From: a virus
Virus record (IMG/VR): IMGVR_UViG_3300043410_002126
Location: 1-33,026 of that record
DNA length: 33,026 bases
Strand: one strand, 5' to 3'
Each line of letters begins with the position of its first letter. The first letter of the stretch is position 1. Both the position numbers and the translations under genes were made by a program. Below the pieces are notes generated by a model that ran no database searches, was not told the DNA's origin, and worked only from the letters and a program-made list of their open reading frames with translations. Shown piece after piece: positions 1-6,628 of the stretch.

Positions 1-32
1 GGTCGTGGGTTCAAATCCCACCTCCGCAACCA
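1..32 (+). tRNA. tRNA, 3' part only (cut by window start)
   Basis: Only the T arm (stem 5-9/17-21, loop TTCAAAT) and the 3' acceptor strand with an encoded CCA (30-32) are inside the window. The anticodon is not visible, so the amino acid cannot be named. It is the first visible member of the tRNA cluster. Confidence 0.85.
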
Positions 33-33
33 A

Positions 34-105
34 CTGGATGTAGTGAAGTGGTATCACGCCTGTTTTGGGAACAGGAGACCGTAGGTTCGAACCCTGCCAT
101 CTAGA
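34..105 (+). tRNA. tRNA-Pro(UGG)
   Basis: The acceptor stem 34-40/98-104 pairs fully with one G-U, the anticodon stem CCTGT/ACAGG encloses loop TTTGGGA with anticodon TGG, and the T loop is TTCGAAC. CCA is not encoded. It starts two bases after the preceding tRNA. Confidence 0.93.
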
Positions 106-109
106 CTTT

Positions 110-181
110 ACCAATATAGCTCAGCGGAAGAGCAATGGCCTACGAAGCCATCGGTCAAAGGTTCGAATCCTTTTATTGGTA
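110..181 (+). tRNA. tRNA-Arg(ACG)
   Basis: Acceptor stem 110-116/174-180 is fully paired. Anticodon stem ATGGC/GCCAT holds loop CTACGAA, anticodon ACG. A34 would need conversion to inosine by the host TadA to read CGU/CGC/CGA. CCA is not encoded. Confidence 0.93.
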
Positions 182-309
182 CTATATGCTAACTGCAGAG
201 TCCACAGGATAAACCAGCAGACGCTTAGTAACATATACTCGCTCAGGATGATCGTACTGAGTGTGAAAGATGGGAATGCCGAAAGGTGAGTACTTATCCG
301 ACGATCAAT
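182..309. other. 128-nt foldable spacer inside the tRNA cluster
   Basis: No tRNA could be fitted here although neighbouring tRNAs sit 0-7 nt apart. Two inverted-repeat hairpins are visible. In the first, 183-188 pairs with 232-237, 189-192 with 225-228, and 193-195 with 218-220. In the second, TGATCGT at 249-255 pairs with ACGATCA at 301-307. This could be a small structured RNA or decayed tRNA remnants. Open reading frames crossing it also run through tRNA genes and are not credible. Confidence 0.35.
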
Positions 310-391
310 TGGGGTACGCTGGAGTAGGAGAGCCAGGGCAGTCTGTAAAACTGTTGCGTATGCTGAGTCAGTTCGAATCTGACTACCTCAA
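310..391 (+). tRNA. tRNA-Tyr(GUA)
   Basis: Acceptor stem 310-316/384-390 and D stem CTGG/CCAG are visible. Anticodon stem GCAGT/ACTGT carries loop CTGTAAA, anticodon GTA. The variable region is 12 nt, i.e. the enlarged class II form expected for bacterial tRNA-Tyr. T loop is TTCGAAT; no encoded CCA. Confidence 0.92.
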
Positions 392-393
392 CT

Positions 394-467
394 GTGGCAC
401 TAGTTCAATGGTAGAACGCTTGGTTGTGGTCCAAGGAATGAGGGTTCAATTCCCTCGTGTCACCCCA
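394..467 (+). tRNA. tRNA-His(GUG), CCA encoded, no encoded G-1
   Basis: Acceptor stem 394-400/457-463, anticodon stem CTTGG/CCAAG with loop TTGTGGT (anticodon GTG), T loop TTCAATT. C73 (464) is present as expected for tRNA-His and CCA follows at 465-467. The base at position -1 (393) is T, whereas bacterial tRNA-His genes normally encode a G there that pairs with C73. Confidence 0.92.
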
Positions 468-540
468 GGGTCTTTAGCTCAATTGGGAGAGCGTCTGGTT
501 TGCATCCAGAAGGCTAGGAGTTCGATTCTCCTAAGATCCA
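468..540 (+). tRNA. tRNA-Ala(UGC)
   Basis: Acceptor 468-474/533-539 with one G-U pair. Anticodon stem TCTGG/CCAGA holds loop TTTGCAT, anticodon TGC. T loop TTCGATT. It abuts the CCA of tRNA-His directly. Confidence 0.93.
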
Positions 541-544
541 CAGC

Positions 545-615
545 AGTCCATTAGCTCAATGGTAGAGCAGCTGGCTTACATCCAGTAGACAGGAGTTCGA
601 TTCTCTTATGGACTA
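545..615 (+). tRNA. tRNA-Val(UAC)
   Basis: Acceptor 545-551/608-614 is fully paired. Anticodon stem GCTGG/CCAGT encloses CTTACAT, anticodon TAC. T loop TTCGATT. No encoded CCA. Confidence 0.92.
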
Positions 616-616
616 C

Positions 617-689
617 GCTTCTCTAGCCCAACGGTAGAGGCAGTAGTCTTAGAAGCTACAAAGTGTGAGTTCAAATCTCACGGGAAGCA
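617..689 (+). tRNA. tRNA-Leu(UAG), short variable loop
   Basis: Acceptor 617-623/682-688, anticodon stem GTAGT/GCTAC (one T-G pair) with loop CTTAGAA, anticodon TAG (reads CUA). The discriminator is A73, as in bacterial tRNA-Leu. Only 5 nt (660-664) separate the anticodon and T stems, so this is a class I body; bacterial tRNA-Leu normally has a long class II variable arm. Amino-acid identity is therefore by anticodon only. Confidence 0.85.
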
Positions 690-690
690 C

Positions 691-780
691 GGAAGGACAA
701 TCCGATTGGCGACGGAACCTGTCTTGAAAACAGTTGAGGTGTTAAAGCCCTTGGGAGTTCGACTCTCCCTCCTTCCGCCA
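691..780 (+). tRNA. tRNA-Ser(UGA), CCA encoded
   Basis: Acceptor GGAAGGA/TCCTTCC is fully paired. The anticodon loop is CTTGAAA, anticodon TGA. A long variable arm lies between the anticodon and T stems, the normal class II form for Ser. G73 and an encoded CCA (778-780) follow. Confidence 0.93.
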
Positions 781-781
781 G

Positions 782-854
782 GCTTCCCTAGTCCAACGGT
801 AGAGACATCAGCTTCAAACCCTGATCAGTATAGGTTCAAATCCTATGGGAAGCA
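782..854 (+). tRNA. tRNA-Leu(CAA), short variable loop
   Basis: Acceptor 782-788/847-853, A73 at 854. D arm and body closely resemble the Leu(UAG) gene. With canonical spacing the loop is TTCAAAC, anticodon CAA (815-817, reads UUG), at the cost of a C-C mismatch at pair 31-39 (812/820). A one-base register shift would instead give a 9-nt loop. The variable loop is 5 nt (825-829), class I rather than class II. Confidence 0.78.
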
Positions 855-858
855 CAAA

Positions 859-931
859 GCCCTTATAGCCCAGTGGTAGAGGTAAGCGACTTAAAATCGT
901 TTCAGCGATGGTTCGAATCCATCTGGGGGCA
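859..931 (+). tRNA. tRNA-Leu(UAA), short variable loop
   Basis: Acceptor 859-865/924-930 with two T-G pairs, A73 at 931. Anticodon stem AGCGA/TCGTT holds loop CTTAAAA, anticodon TAA (reads UUA). The variable loop is TCAGC (902-906), so this third Leu-anticodon tRNA is also class I. Confidence 0.85.
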
Positions 932-932
932 C

Positions 933-1016
933 GGAAGCATGGCAGAGTGGTCCATTGCAGCGGTTTGCTAAACCGTGGGTGTAATAGCCCCGTAGGTTCG
1001 AATCCTACTGTTTCCG
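933..1016 (+). tRNA. tRNA-Ser(GCU)
   Basis: Acceptor 933-939/1009-1015, anticodon stem GCGGT/ACCGT with loop TTGCTAA, anticodon GCT. A long variable arm (about 977-991) is retained, as expected for Ser, in contrast to the short arms of the Leu tRNAs beside it. Confidence 0.93.
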
Positions 1017-1020
1017 CTGT

Positions 1021-1094
1021 GGATCTAAAGCATTAAGGTGATGCATCAGACTCTTAATCTGAGGAACATGGTTCGATACCATGTAGATCCACCA
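1021..1094 (+). tRNA. tRNA-Lys(CUU), CCA encoded
   Basis: Acceptor GGATCTA/TAGATCC, anticodon stem TCAGA/TCTGA with loop CTCTTAA, anticodon CTT. T loop TTCGATA; CCA encoded at 1092-1094. Confidence 0.93.
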
Positions 1095-1095
1095 T

Positions 1096-1169
1096 GGGGC
1101 ATAAGCATTAAGGTGATGCAACGGACTTTTAATCCGTGGAAGAAGGATCGTTACCCTCATGCCCTACCA
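1096..1169 (+). tRNA. tRNA-Lys(UUU), CCA encoded
   Basis: Acceptor 1096-1102/1159-1165, anticodon stem ACGGA/TCCGT with loop CTTTTAA, anticodon TTT. The T arm is irregular (loop ATCGTTA, one mismatch in its stem). CCA at 1167-1169. The D-arm region is nearly identical to the neighbouring Lys(CUU), suggesting local duplication. Confidence 0.88.
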
Positions 1170-1170
1170 T

Positions 1171-1241
1171 TCCCAGATGGTGTAACGGTAGCACAACAGA
1201 CTCTGACTCTGTTTGTTTTGGTTCGAATCCAGATCTGGGAG
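1171..1241 (+). tRNA. tRNA-Gln(CUG)
   Basis: Acceptor TCCCAGA/TCTGGGA fully paired, anticodon stem ACAGA/TCTGT with loop CTCTGAC, anticodon CTG. T loop TTCGAAT, G73. No encoded CCA. Confidence 0.92.
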
Positions 1242-1246
1242 CATAG

Positions 1247-1317
1247 TTTCCCTTAGTGTAACGGTAACACTTCTGACTTTGACTCAGACATTCCTGGTTC
1301 GAATCCAGGGGGGAAAG
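1247..1317 (+). tRNA. tRNA-Gln(UUG)
   Basis: Acceptor TTTCCCT with GGGGAAA, anticodon stem TCTGA/TCAGA with loop CTTTGAC, anticodon TTG. T loop TTCGAAT, G73. Last member of the cluster. Confidence 0.92.
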
Positions 1318-1334
1318 CAAAATAAAGCGATTAG

Positions 1335-1343
1335 TGCTATAAT
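1335..1343 (+). promoter_or_regulatory. Extended -10 promoter TGcTATAAT
   Basis: TATAAT at 1338-1343 is preceded by TG one base upstream. No convincing -35. It lies between the last clustered tRNA and the first gene of the seven- to eight-gene operon 1364-6628. The expected transcription start is about 1350. Confidence 0.6.
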
Positions 1344-1363
1344 AGTCTAAGAAAGGTTTGGAT

Positions 1364-2068
1364 GTGGAAAAACCAGATATAATGACGATGGACGTACCCA
1401 ATTTTAATGTGTGGTACGAAACTTTCGATCCTATTTTTTCTAAGATAAGTCAGCAATCAAACATACCATTGAAGTGGATAGAGTTTTGGCCAATAAGATA
1501 TGGCCAGAATAAGAACTCTCCAATCAAACCAATTAATAGGTACGTAGAAAGACTGTACCCTAAGCCAAAGCTTATAGATATTACTAACAATATAGTTAGG
1601 CTTCGACAGGGTAACCATGCAGAAATAATTCTATTGGTAGATCCAGAAAATAGATTTCATAGTGGTGGTCAGGATACAGATGGATTCTATAATGTTGACA
1701 GGCCATGGATGAGACAATACTATCAGTCTAAGCTAGAGCTTCCAAAACCAGACAATTGTTTCGATCCACTGTATAAGTTTTATGTACCATGGTTTCCAGA
1801 TGCTGATGTTACCGTTCATTTTGAACCATCCCCAGTAGATACCCCATTCCATACCTTTGGGTCAGTGGCATCATATACAAAAGTAAACGTATTCCTAAGA
1901 TTTGCTGAACCACATTTCGTTCCATTTTATTTTAAAAAAGAAGGGGCACACATGGAAAGTCCCGTACAAGGAAGAATTCTAAGACAGTCTGCAATGTATG
2001 ATATGGTGTTTCATGCAGATGATGCTTTGATAGAGAGAATAAGGAAACAATATGAAGAAGAAGAATAA
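1364..2068 (+). CDS. Hypothetical protein, first gene of a decoration operon
   Basis: Function not recognised. About 234 residues, without signal peptide or membrane segment. It is rich in Pro, Trp, Tyr and Phe and contains short runs such as PWFPDADVTVHFEP. It may be a distant relative of the two genes downstream, judged only by similar size, composition and position. The GTG at 1364 was chosen because GAAAGG (1351-1356) lies 7 nt upstream; an in-frame TTG at 1358 has no room for a ribosome site. The predicted transcription start near 1350 makes the leader very short, so a later ATG (1382-1389) is possible. It overlaps the next gene by 17 nt and is probably co-transcribed with genes through 6628. 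Confidence 0.75.
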   Translation: MEKPDIMTMDVPNFNVWYETFDPIFSKISQQSNIPLKWIEFWPIRYGQNKNSPIKPINRYVERLYPKPKLIDITNNIVRLRQGNHAEIILLVDPENRFHSGGQDTDGFYNVDRPWMRQYYQSKLELPKPDNCFDPLYKFYVPWFPDADVTVHFEPSPVDTPFHTFGSVASYTKVNVFLRFAEPHFVPFYFKKEGAHMESPVQGRILRQSAMYDMVFHADDALIERIRKQYEEEE

Positions 2069-2792
2069 AGTAAACAAAGTACGTTTTTTTAACATTAGCG
2101 AAAAGACGCTAAACTTTGTTCCAGAACCTGGACCTGCAAGTAAGTTTATGCCAGCTTGGTATAAGAAGCAGCCAGGTAACGTTGACGAAAACATGTTGGC
2201 TGTAACTGGTCAGCCAGCAAATACTGTCAAGAAGTGTATGCCAATCTTTGATGCAATGACTGGTGGATATATCATTACGTTGCCAATGGATATCTATGTA
2301 GATGCAAGCAATCCAGATAAGCTAGATAAGCAGATTCCTGCTGCAATGGGTGCGTATAAAGCAGAAATTTTTGCAACTCATGATCGCAAGCAATACTCAG
2401 AATATCCAATTGATGAAGAAATCTATCACAGAGATCTTTTGAGAATTTTTCCATTTTGGGTTGTTGGAACAAGTGAGGGCGTAAGCTCTTTGTTCATTCA
2501 GCCACTACACAGAGACCAGACACCACTATTTGCATTGTCTGGAATTATTGATACAGACCAGTATCCATCAGATGGTCACCTATCATTTATGGTTAGAAAA
2601 GGATTTAAAGGTATTATTCCACAGGGCACTCCATTAGTACAGGTATTTCCATTTAAGCGAGAATCGTTTGAGATGGAGTTTGTAGACCAGACAGAAACAG
2701 AAGAATATCTGATGAAAAAGCGTATGACATTAAGAAGCTCGTTCTCAAACAGTTATAAAAATAAATTTAGAACTAAGAAGGAATGGAACTAA
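2052..2792 (+). CDS. DUF6065-like protein (paralogue 1)
   Basis: A 246-residue cytosolic protein of unknown function that I relate to the uncharacterised DUF6065 family, as judged by eye. It shares with the next gene an N-terminal PEPGP...P.WY motif (about residues 24-37), MPIFDAMTGGY (about 63-73), a PLxxxxxPLFALSGIID stretch and a C-terminal GxIPxGTPLxQVxPFKR block. The last two recall motif III of the dUTPase/dCTP-deaminase fold (GxID..., then GxxxxQ), but this likeness is weak and unverified. SD AAGGA sits 6 nt before the ATG, inside the preceding gene. Ends directly against the GTG of its paralogue. Confidence 0.8.
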   Translation: MKKKNKVNKVRFFNISEKTLNFVPEPGPASKFMPAWYKKQPGNVDENMLAVTGQPANTVKKCMPIFDAMTGGYIITLPMDIYVDASNPDKLDKQIPAAMGAYKAEIFATHDRKQYSEYPIDEEIYHRDLLRIFPFWVVGTSEGVSSLFIQPLHRDQTPLFALSGIIDTDQYPSDGHLSFMVRKGFKGIIPQGTPLVQVFPFKRESFEMEFVDQTETEEYLMKKRMTLRSSFSNSYKNKFRTKKEWN

Positions 2793-3581
2793 GTGTCAGA
2801 TAAGCCACTAGAGATACGATACATCCCACCTTATCTATACGGTAAGCAGCCTGGGATGACTGAGCATATTCCTCCTGAACCTGCCGTTAGGCATATTCCA
2901 GAATGGTATCGATCTCTAGCTAGGCACAACAAATCTAATGACGATATAACTCTAGATCCACAGAATCATATTGGTAATGATGGTGCACAGGTATCTACAA
3001 AGATGTGTATGCCATATTTTGATGCATTAACCGCAGGGTATGTATATGTTCTAGAAGATGATTTATATGTTGATTTAGATAAAGATGGTCATCCAATACT
3101 ATCTTGGAAGAATGATATCATGCTTGTAGATACACGAATTATCTTCGATGTTCCACTAATTGATAACTGCCACCCAATTCATTATGGATGGAGACAAAAC
3201 TGGTATTATGAAACACCACCAGGATATTCAGTTTTAATTACCCACCCAATGAATAGATTTGACCTACCATTCTATACTCTATCTGGGATAGTAGAGTCAG
3301 ATATCTGGGGTCTTCCAGTGTTTACAGCCTTTCAACTTAAAAGAAATTTTAGGGGGGTTATCCCAAAGGGCACACCACTCTTTCAGGTAATTCCATTCAA
3401 GAGGGATAACTGGGAGCTGAAGGTAGACGATAGCCAAGAAGCAATTGATGAGCATTGGTTTAGGGCTGAGAATAGAAGGTCTATGCTATACGGATACTAT
3501 AAGAAGACTGCGTGGAGAAAAAAGATATTTGGAATCTTTAATAAGAAGGATGACAAGGGGACGGATCATGATGATGTTTGA
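2793..3581 (+). CDS. DUF6065-like protein (paralogue 2)
   Basis: A 262-residue paralogue of the previous gene, with matching blocks: PEPAVRHIPEWY near residues 28-39, MPYFDALTAGY near 72-82, LSGIVESD, and GVIPKGTPLFQVIPFKRD near the C terminus. It starts at GTG immediately after the upstream stop codon; AAGGA about 10 nt upstream is the likely SD. The tail after residue 240 is basic. Neighbouring hydroxylases and glycosyltransferases suggest a role in the same modification process, but nothing in the sequence shows a catalytic activity. Confidence 0.8.
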   Translation: MSDKPLEIRYIPPYLYGKQPGMTEHIPPEPAVRHIPEWYRSLARHNKSNDDITLDPQNHIGNDGAQVSTKMCMPYFDALTAGYVYVLEDDLYVDLDKDGHPILSWKNDIMLVDTRIIFDVPLIDNCHPIHYGWRQNWYYETPPGYSVLITHPMNRFDLPFYTLSGIVESDIWGLPVFTAFQLKRNFRGVIPKGTPLFQVIPFKRDNWELKVDDSQEAIDEHWFRAENRRSMLYGYYKKTAWRKKIFGIFNKKDDKGTDHDDV

Positions 3582-4473
3582 TAAAAAGATAGAAGATCAC
3601 AAAATCATATTTGTCGTTACATCTTACAAGGACAAGAATTTTATTGATTTTCTTAAGCATACCCATGATGTTACGCATAGACATTCTCATTTTGAAGTTT
3701 ATGAATCTAACCCAATTATCCATGATTTAGAAATAAACAAGTTAGATTTTCATGTAGCATATGACTATAAAATCTGGGACTCGATAGAAAGTCCAGTTTC
3801 TAAAAAAACACAACGCCTTGAGTGGCTTGCTAGAGATAACAGAAACGAAGATGATGTTATATGCTTTATAACACCAGACACTATCCTATCTAAAGATTGG
3901 TATGTTGATGTAATCAAATTTCTAAAAGAAAATCCAAACTCAGTCATTTCTGGCAATGGTAAGGCAAAGGTTGGGCAAAAAGATTATTTTTCATATCAGA
4001 TCAACTTTGAAGAGTCTGACCAGTGGGAAAAGAATCAAATCATAACAAAGCATTTTATGGTTGGTTTTTCTGGAACATTCAAATCGATTAAAGGTCCAGG
4101 GTATTTGAAATATAACGGCGAAGACGAAGCTTGGACATTAGAGCTATTATCAAATAATATAGATATATATAGTGCACCATCATCTTTATATATAGATACT
4201 AAGAATAGATCTATGGAGACCACTTATAAAACTTGGTCATCTGATCATAATTACAACGTGGTTGTTGATTTGATTAAGGGAAATAACCTTGATAAGTATA
4301 ACGTTACAGAAGAAGGGCTAGAAAAATTCTTGTCTGCTCATAGCTCCATAAAGCCAGATGAGCTGTACCCACTGCCATACTCTACAAATGATGTTGATTA
4401 TGACCCATATAATCTCAAGATGCATGAGGTTGATGCAAGAAGATTTATTGCTGGAGTAAAGGCTATTTACTAA
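3568..4473 (+). CDS. Glycosyltransferase-like protein, divergent GT-A
   Basis: About 301 residues. It begins with a short strand (KIIFVVTSYKD) like the first Rossmann strand of GT-A enzymes and carries an acidic loop, ICFITPDTILSKDW (about residues 98-111), where the related GT60-like proteins of this window have D-S/A-H...WD. The canonical DxH is replaced by PDT, so metal or donor binding may differ. The start is taken at ATG 3568 after AGGGG; the longer frame from 3445 only reads through the upstream gene. It overlaps that gene by 14 nt and its stop overlaps the next ATG (TAATG). The likely role is sugar transfer in the operon's modification pathway; acceptor unknown. Confidence 0.65.
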   Translation: MMMFDKKIEDHKIIFVVTSYKDKNFIDFLKHTHDVTHRHSHFEVYESNPIIHDLEINKLDFHVAYDYKIWDSIESPVSKKTQRLEWLARDNRNEDDVICFITPDTILSKDWYVDVIKFLKENPNSVISGNGKAKVGQKDYFSYQINFEESDQWEKNQIITKHFMVGFSGTFKSIKGPGYLKYNGEDEAWTLELLSNNIDIYSAPSSLYIDTKNRSMETTYKTWSSDHNYNVVVDLIKGNNLDKYNVTEEGLEKFLSAHSSIKPDELYPLPYSTNDVDYDPYNLKMHEVDARRFIAGVKAIY

Positions 4474-5093
4474 TGACAAATTTAATTCATGTTATACCTA
4501 ATTTTGTAGATACAGAAGATGCAGAGCTTTGGATAAAAGAAGCAGACCACCCATCTTCCAGAGAAGATTATCCAGATTATTATAACGATAGATTTGGTGG
4601 CACAGCATTACCATATAACGAAAATACAAGATATTTAAATAAAAAATATGGTCGCAAGGCTGCGGAATATGTTAAGCAACTGTATGGATTTAAAAGTCCA
4701 GTACATGTCTATAAAGTATTTATGAATCATACTACAGATGTTGGATATTCTGGCGGTGTACATACAGATTCTGTTGATCCAGAACCATGGATAGAGTGGT
4801 CAGCAGTTCTATATTTAGACGATAAGTTTACTGGGGCAAATCTACATTTCCCAAATCAAGATTATATTCATATACCAAAGCCATTAGAGGCTGTGATCTT
4901 TCCATCTTCTGGAACATCACACCTTCATGGTATATCAGAGATGAAGAGTGGTGAGAGATACTCTATAGTTGTTTGTCTAACAAGCCTTCCATGGAAAGCT
5001 GATCCAGATATGCTGGAATCAGATGACAACATGGATTATGTTGGTGGATTATGGGACATGGAAGAAGAGGAGAAGAAGCGTGGAATGGCGTAA
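4473..5093 (+). CDS. 2OG-Fe(II) oxygenase, prolyl 4-hydroxylase-like (1)
   Basis: A 206-residue member of the 2-oxoglutarate/Fe(II) oxygenase superfamily with a double-stranded beta-helix core. The iron triad is visible as H97-x-D99 (GGVHTDS) and H152, with R162 exactly ten residues later (H...GERYSI) for binding the 2-oxoglutarate carboxylate. This is the standard prolyl-4-hydroxylase-type layout. The predicted reaction is hydroxylation of a peptide side chain; proline is the family's commonest substrate but is not proven here. The start codon overlaps the preceding stop (TAATG). A second oxygenase follows directly. The C-terminal tail is highly charged. Confidence 0.85.
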   Translation: MTNLIHVIPNFVDTEDAELWIKEADHPSSREDYPDYYNDRFGGTALPYNENTRYLNKKYGRKAAEYVKQLYGFKSPVHVYKVFMNHTTDVGYSGGVHTDSVDPEPWIEWSAVLYLDDKFTGANLHFPNQDYIHIPKPLEAVIFPSSGTSHLHGISEMKSGERYSIVVCLTSLPWKADPDMLESDDNMDYVGGLWDMEEEEKKRGMA

Positions 5094-5742
5094 AGATTAT
5101 TATAAGCCAAGAATTATCAAGAATGTTCTAACAGAAGAAGAAATTGATGAGCTAACTGCTGCTGTCCATTTTGCCAGAAACAATCAGGGATACTCTCCTG
5201 TTGTATTTAAATGGTGGGGTAGATTATCTCACGATGTAACTGTTCCAGAAAGTGTTAAGAAAAAGTTTGACAGCATAGTTAAACAGATTGATCCAAGCTT
5301 TAATCAGGTAGATCAAAATTCATTTATATACTCTGGAATATATGGAAAGAAGACCCACTTACCGCCACACCAAGACGCTGGTGGAAAATTGGAAATAACC
5401 CTTGACTATCAACTAGATGCAAATGTTAGTTGGCCAGTGGTTGTAGAAGGCGAAGAGTTTGTACTTGAAAACAATGATTTGTTGATTTTTGGTGGGGCAT
5501 CATATGTGCACTGGAGAACAGAGAAGTTTTTAACAGAAGATGAGCACGTTGATATGTTTAGTGTTAGCTATGCACGTCCAGAGTATGCTCAAGAATTTAA
5601 CAATAATCGTGAAACCTACATGGCAGATGTTGACAAGAGAATGCTAGAAGCACACAGAATGTATAACCCATCTTTTGATACAAGATCTTGCATAAGCAAT
5701 GACCAGATAGACCACTCAAGATGCAGTCACGAAGAATTATAA
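5080..5742 (+). CDS. 2OG-Fe(II) oxygenase (2)
   Basis: About 220 residues. Iron ligands are read as H97-x-D99 (LPPHQDAGG) and H144 (SYVHWR), with a beta-helix-like pattern between them (LDANVSWPVVV...NDLLIFGG). The spacing from distal His to a candidate Arg differs from the preceding oxygenase, so substrate preference probably differs. GTG 5080 was chosen because GAGGAG (5067-5072) lies 7 nt upstream; the longer frame from 5023 overlaps the upstream gene deeply and has no SD. The 14-nt overlap matches others in this operon. Confidence 0.75.
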   Translation: MEWRKDYYKPRIIKNVLTEEEIDELTAAVHFARNNQGYSPVVFKWWGRLSHDVTVPESVKKKFDSIVKQIDPSFNQVDQNSFIYSGIYGKKTHLPPHQDAGGKLEITLDYQLDANVSWPVVVEGEEFVLENNDLLIFGGASYVHWRTEKFLTEDEHVDMFSVSYARPEYAQEFNNNRETYMADVDKRMLEAHRMYNPSFDTRSCISNDQIDHSRCSHEEL

Positions 5743-5812
5743 ATAATATAAAGTTCTTTTTTTGGAAAATCAAGAACAGAAAAAAGCTTAAGAAGAAGGA
5801 TTATATTTACTA
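5720..5812 (+). CDS. Possible 30-residue basic peptide
   Basis: A short frame beginning inside the end of the preceding gene and ending directly against the ATG of the SGNH gene (TAA then ATG). The product is strongly basic and aromatic (KFFFWKIKNRKKLKKK). A similar basic, aromatic small frame follows another SGNH gene at 27352. No clear SD, so it may be only a coupling leader or a chance frame. Confidence 0.3.
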
Positions 5813-6628
5813 ATGGGGTTAGCGTTTGATTTTGGTAATAGCTCTAGAGGCAATAGCATGGAGTTTTCTAGAAACCTGCAGGACAGTGGCTATTTAAAAG
5901 ATTTTGGTCACAGGGATTCCTTAGTCAACCATGAGGAACAGCTAAACAGTTTGGGGTTTAGGTGTGATGAATTTATACATGAACATTCAAAAACTCATAT
6001 ATTATTTGCTGGATGTTCAGTTACTTGGGGTGACTATTTAAAAAAAGAAGAATCTTGGCCGATGCTATTGTTAAACAAGATAAAAAATCTTAAACCTGTT
6101 AGTGGATTTTTTAGCGTTGCATATCCAGGCTCTAGTATAGCAAAACAAATATCTCTAATCTTTAAATATATATATGATTTTGGCAATCCAGAAGTTATAT
6201 TTTTTCTTATGCCAAACTCAGGCAGATTCTTTACTATAGAGAATCTGTATGGCGAGGACCAAATAACATCTTCTATCCTAACACCAATTTGTAATAAAAA
6301 TTATCCAGGATCATCAAGAATAGTAAACCATTTATCTTTTGAGATGTATGCAATGCTAGAACAATACTGTATTGCAAATGGTATTAGGTTGATATCATCT
6401 TCTTGGCAAACTACTGAAGATGCAAAAGTTATTGGAAATACTTCTGAGTTGTTTGATGGAAAATTTGAAACATTTTTTTCTTATAAAGATATGGGAGAGA
6501 TGAATTGGATTTATGAATATATGAAAATAGACAAAGATGCAGAGCTTTTAGCTAAAGACGGTGTTCACCCTGGAAAAGCTAGGCAGGCTTGGTTTGCACA
6601 TGTTATGTTTAACAAATATTTAAATTAA
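5813..6628 (+). CDS. SGNH/GDSL-family hydrolase (1)
   Basis: A 271-residue protein with SGNH hydrolase features: block I FAGCSVTWG with nucleophile S69, a Gly-containing block YPGSS, an Asn-bearing strand (FLMPNSGR) and the C-terminal catalytic D249-x-x-H252 (KDGVHPG). The family includes O-acetyl esterases and transferases acting on glycans. GFRCDEF just before block I is shared with the SGNH domain at 20072. No signal peptide, so it works in the host cytoplasm or on assembling particles. It is the last gene of the operon from 1335 and overlaps the opposite-strand gene by 9 nt. Confidence 0.85.
   Translation: MGLAFDFGNSSRGNSMEFSRNLQDSGYLKDFGHRDSLVNHEEQLNSLGFRCDEFIHEHSKTHILFAGCSVTWGDYLKKEESWPMLLLNKIKNLKPVSGFFSVAYPGSSIAKQISLIFKYIYDFGNPEVIFFLMPNSGRFFTIENLYGEDQITSSILTPICNKNYPGSSRIVNHLSFEMYAMLEQYCIANGIRLISSSWQTTEDAKVIGNTSELFDGKFETFFSYKDMGEMNWIYEYMKIDKDAELLAKDGVHPGKARQAWFAHVMFNKYLN

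Noticed and set aside
241-310. Hammerhead ribozyme
   Set aside because: CTGAGTG is near the CUGANGA core and GAAA occurs nearby, but the required GA at the core end and the stem order are missing.
782-854. A UGA-reading suppressor tRNA (anticodon TCA)
   Set aside because: TCA needs a 9-nt loop; canonical spacing from the D arm puts CAA in a 7-nt loop with one mismatched pair. Genes in the window use TGA as a normal stop.
65-1401. Open reading frames through the tRNA cluster on both strands
   Set aside because: They are translations of tRNA genes (repeated T-arm and D-arm sequence), lack ribosome sites and overlap well-formed cloverleaves.
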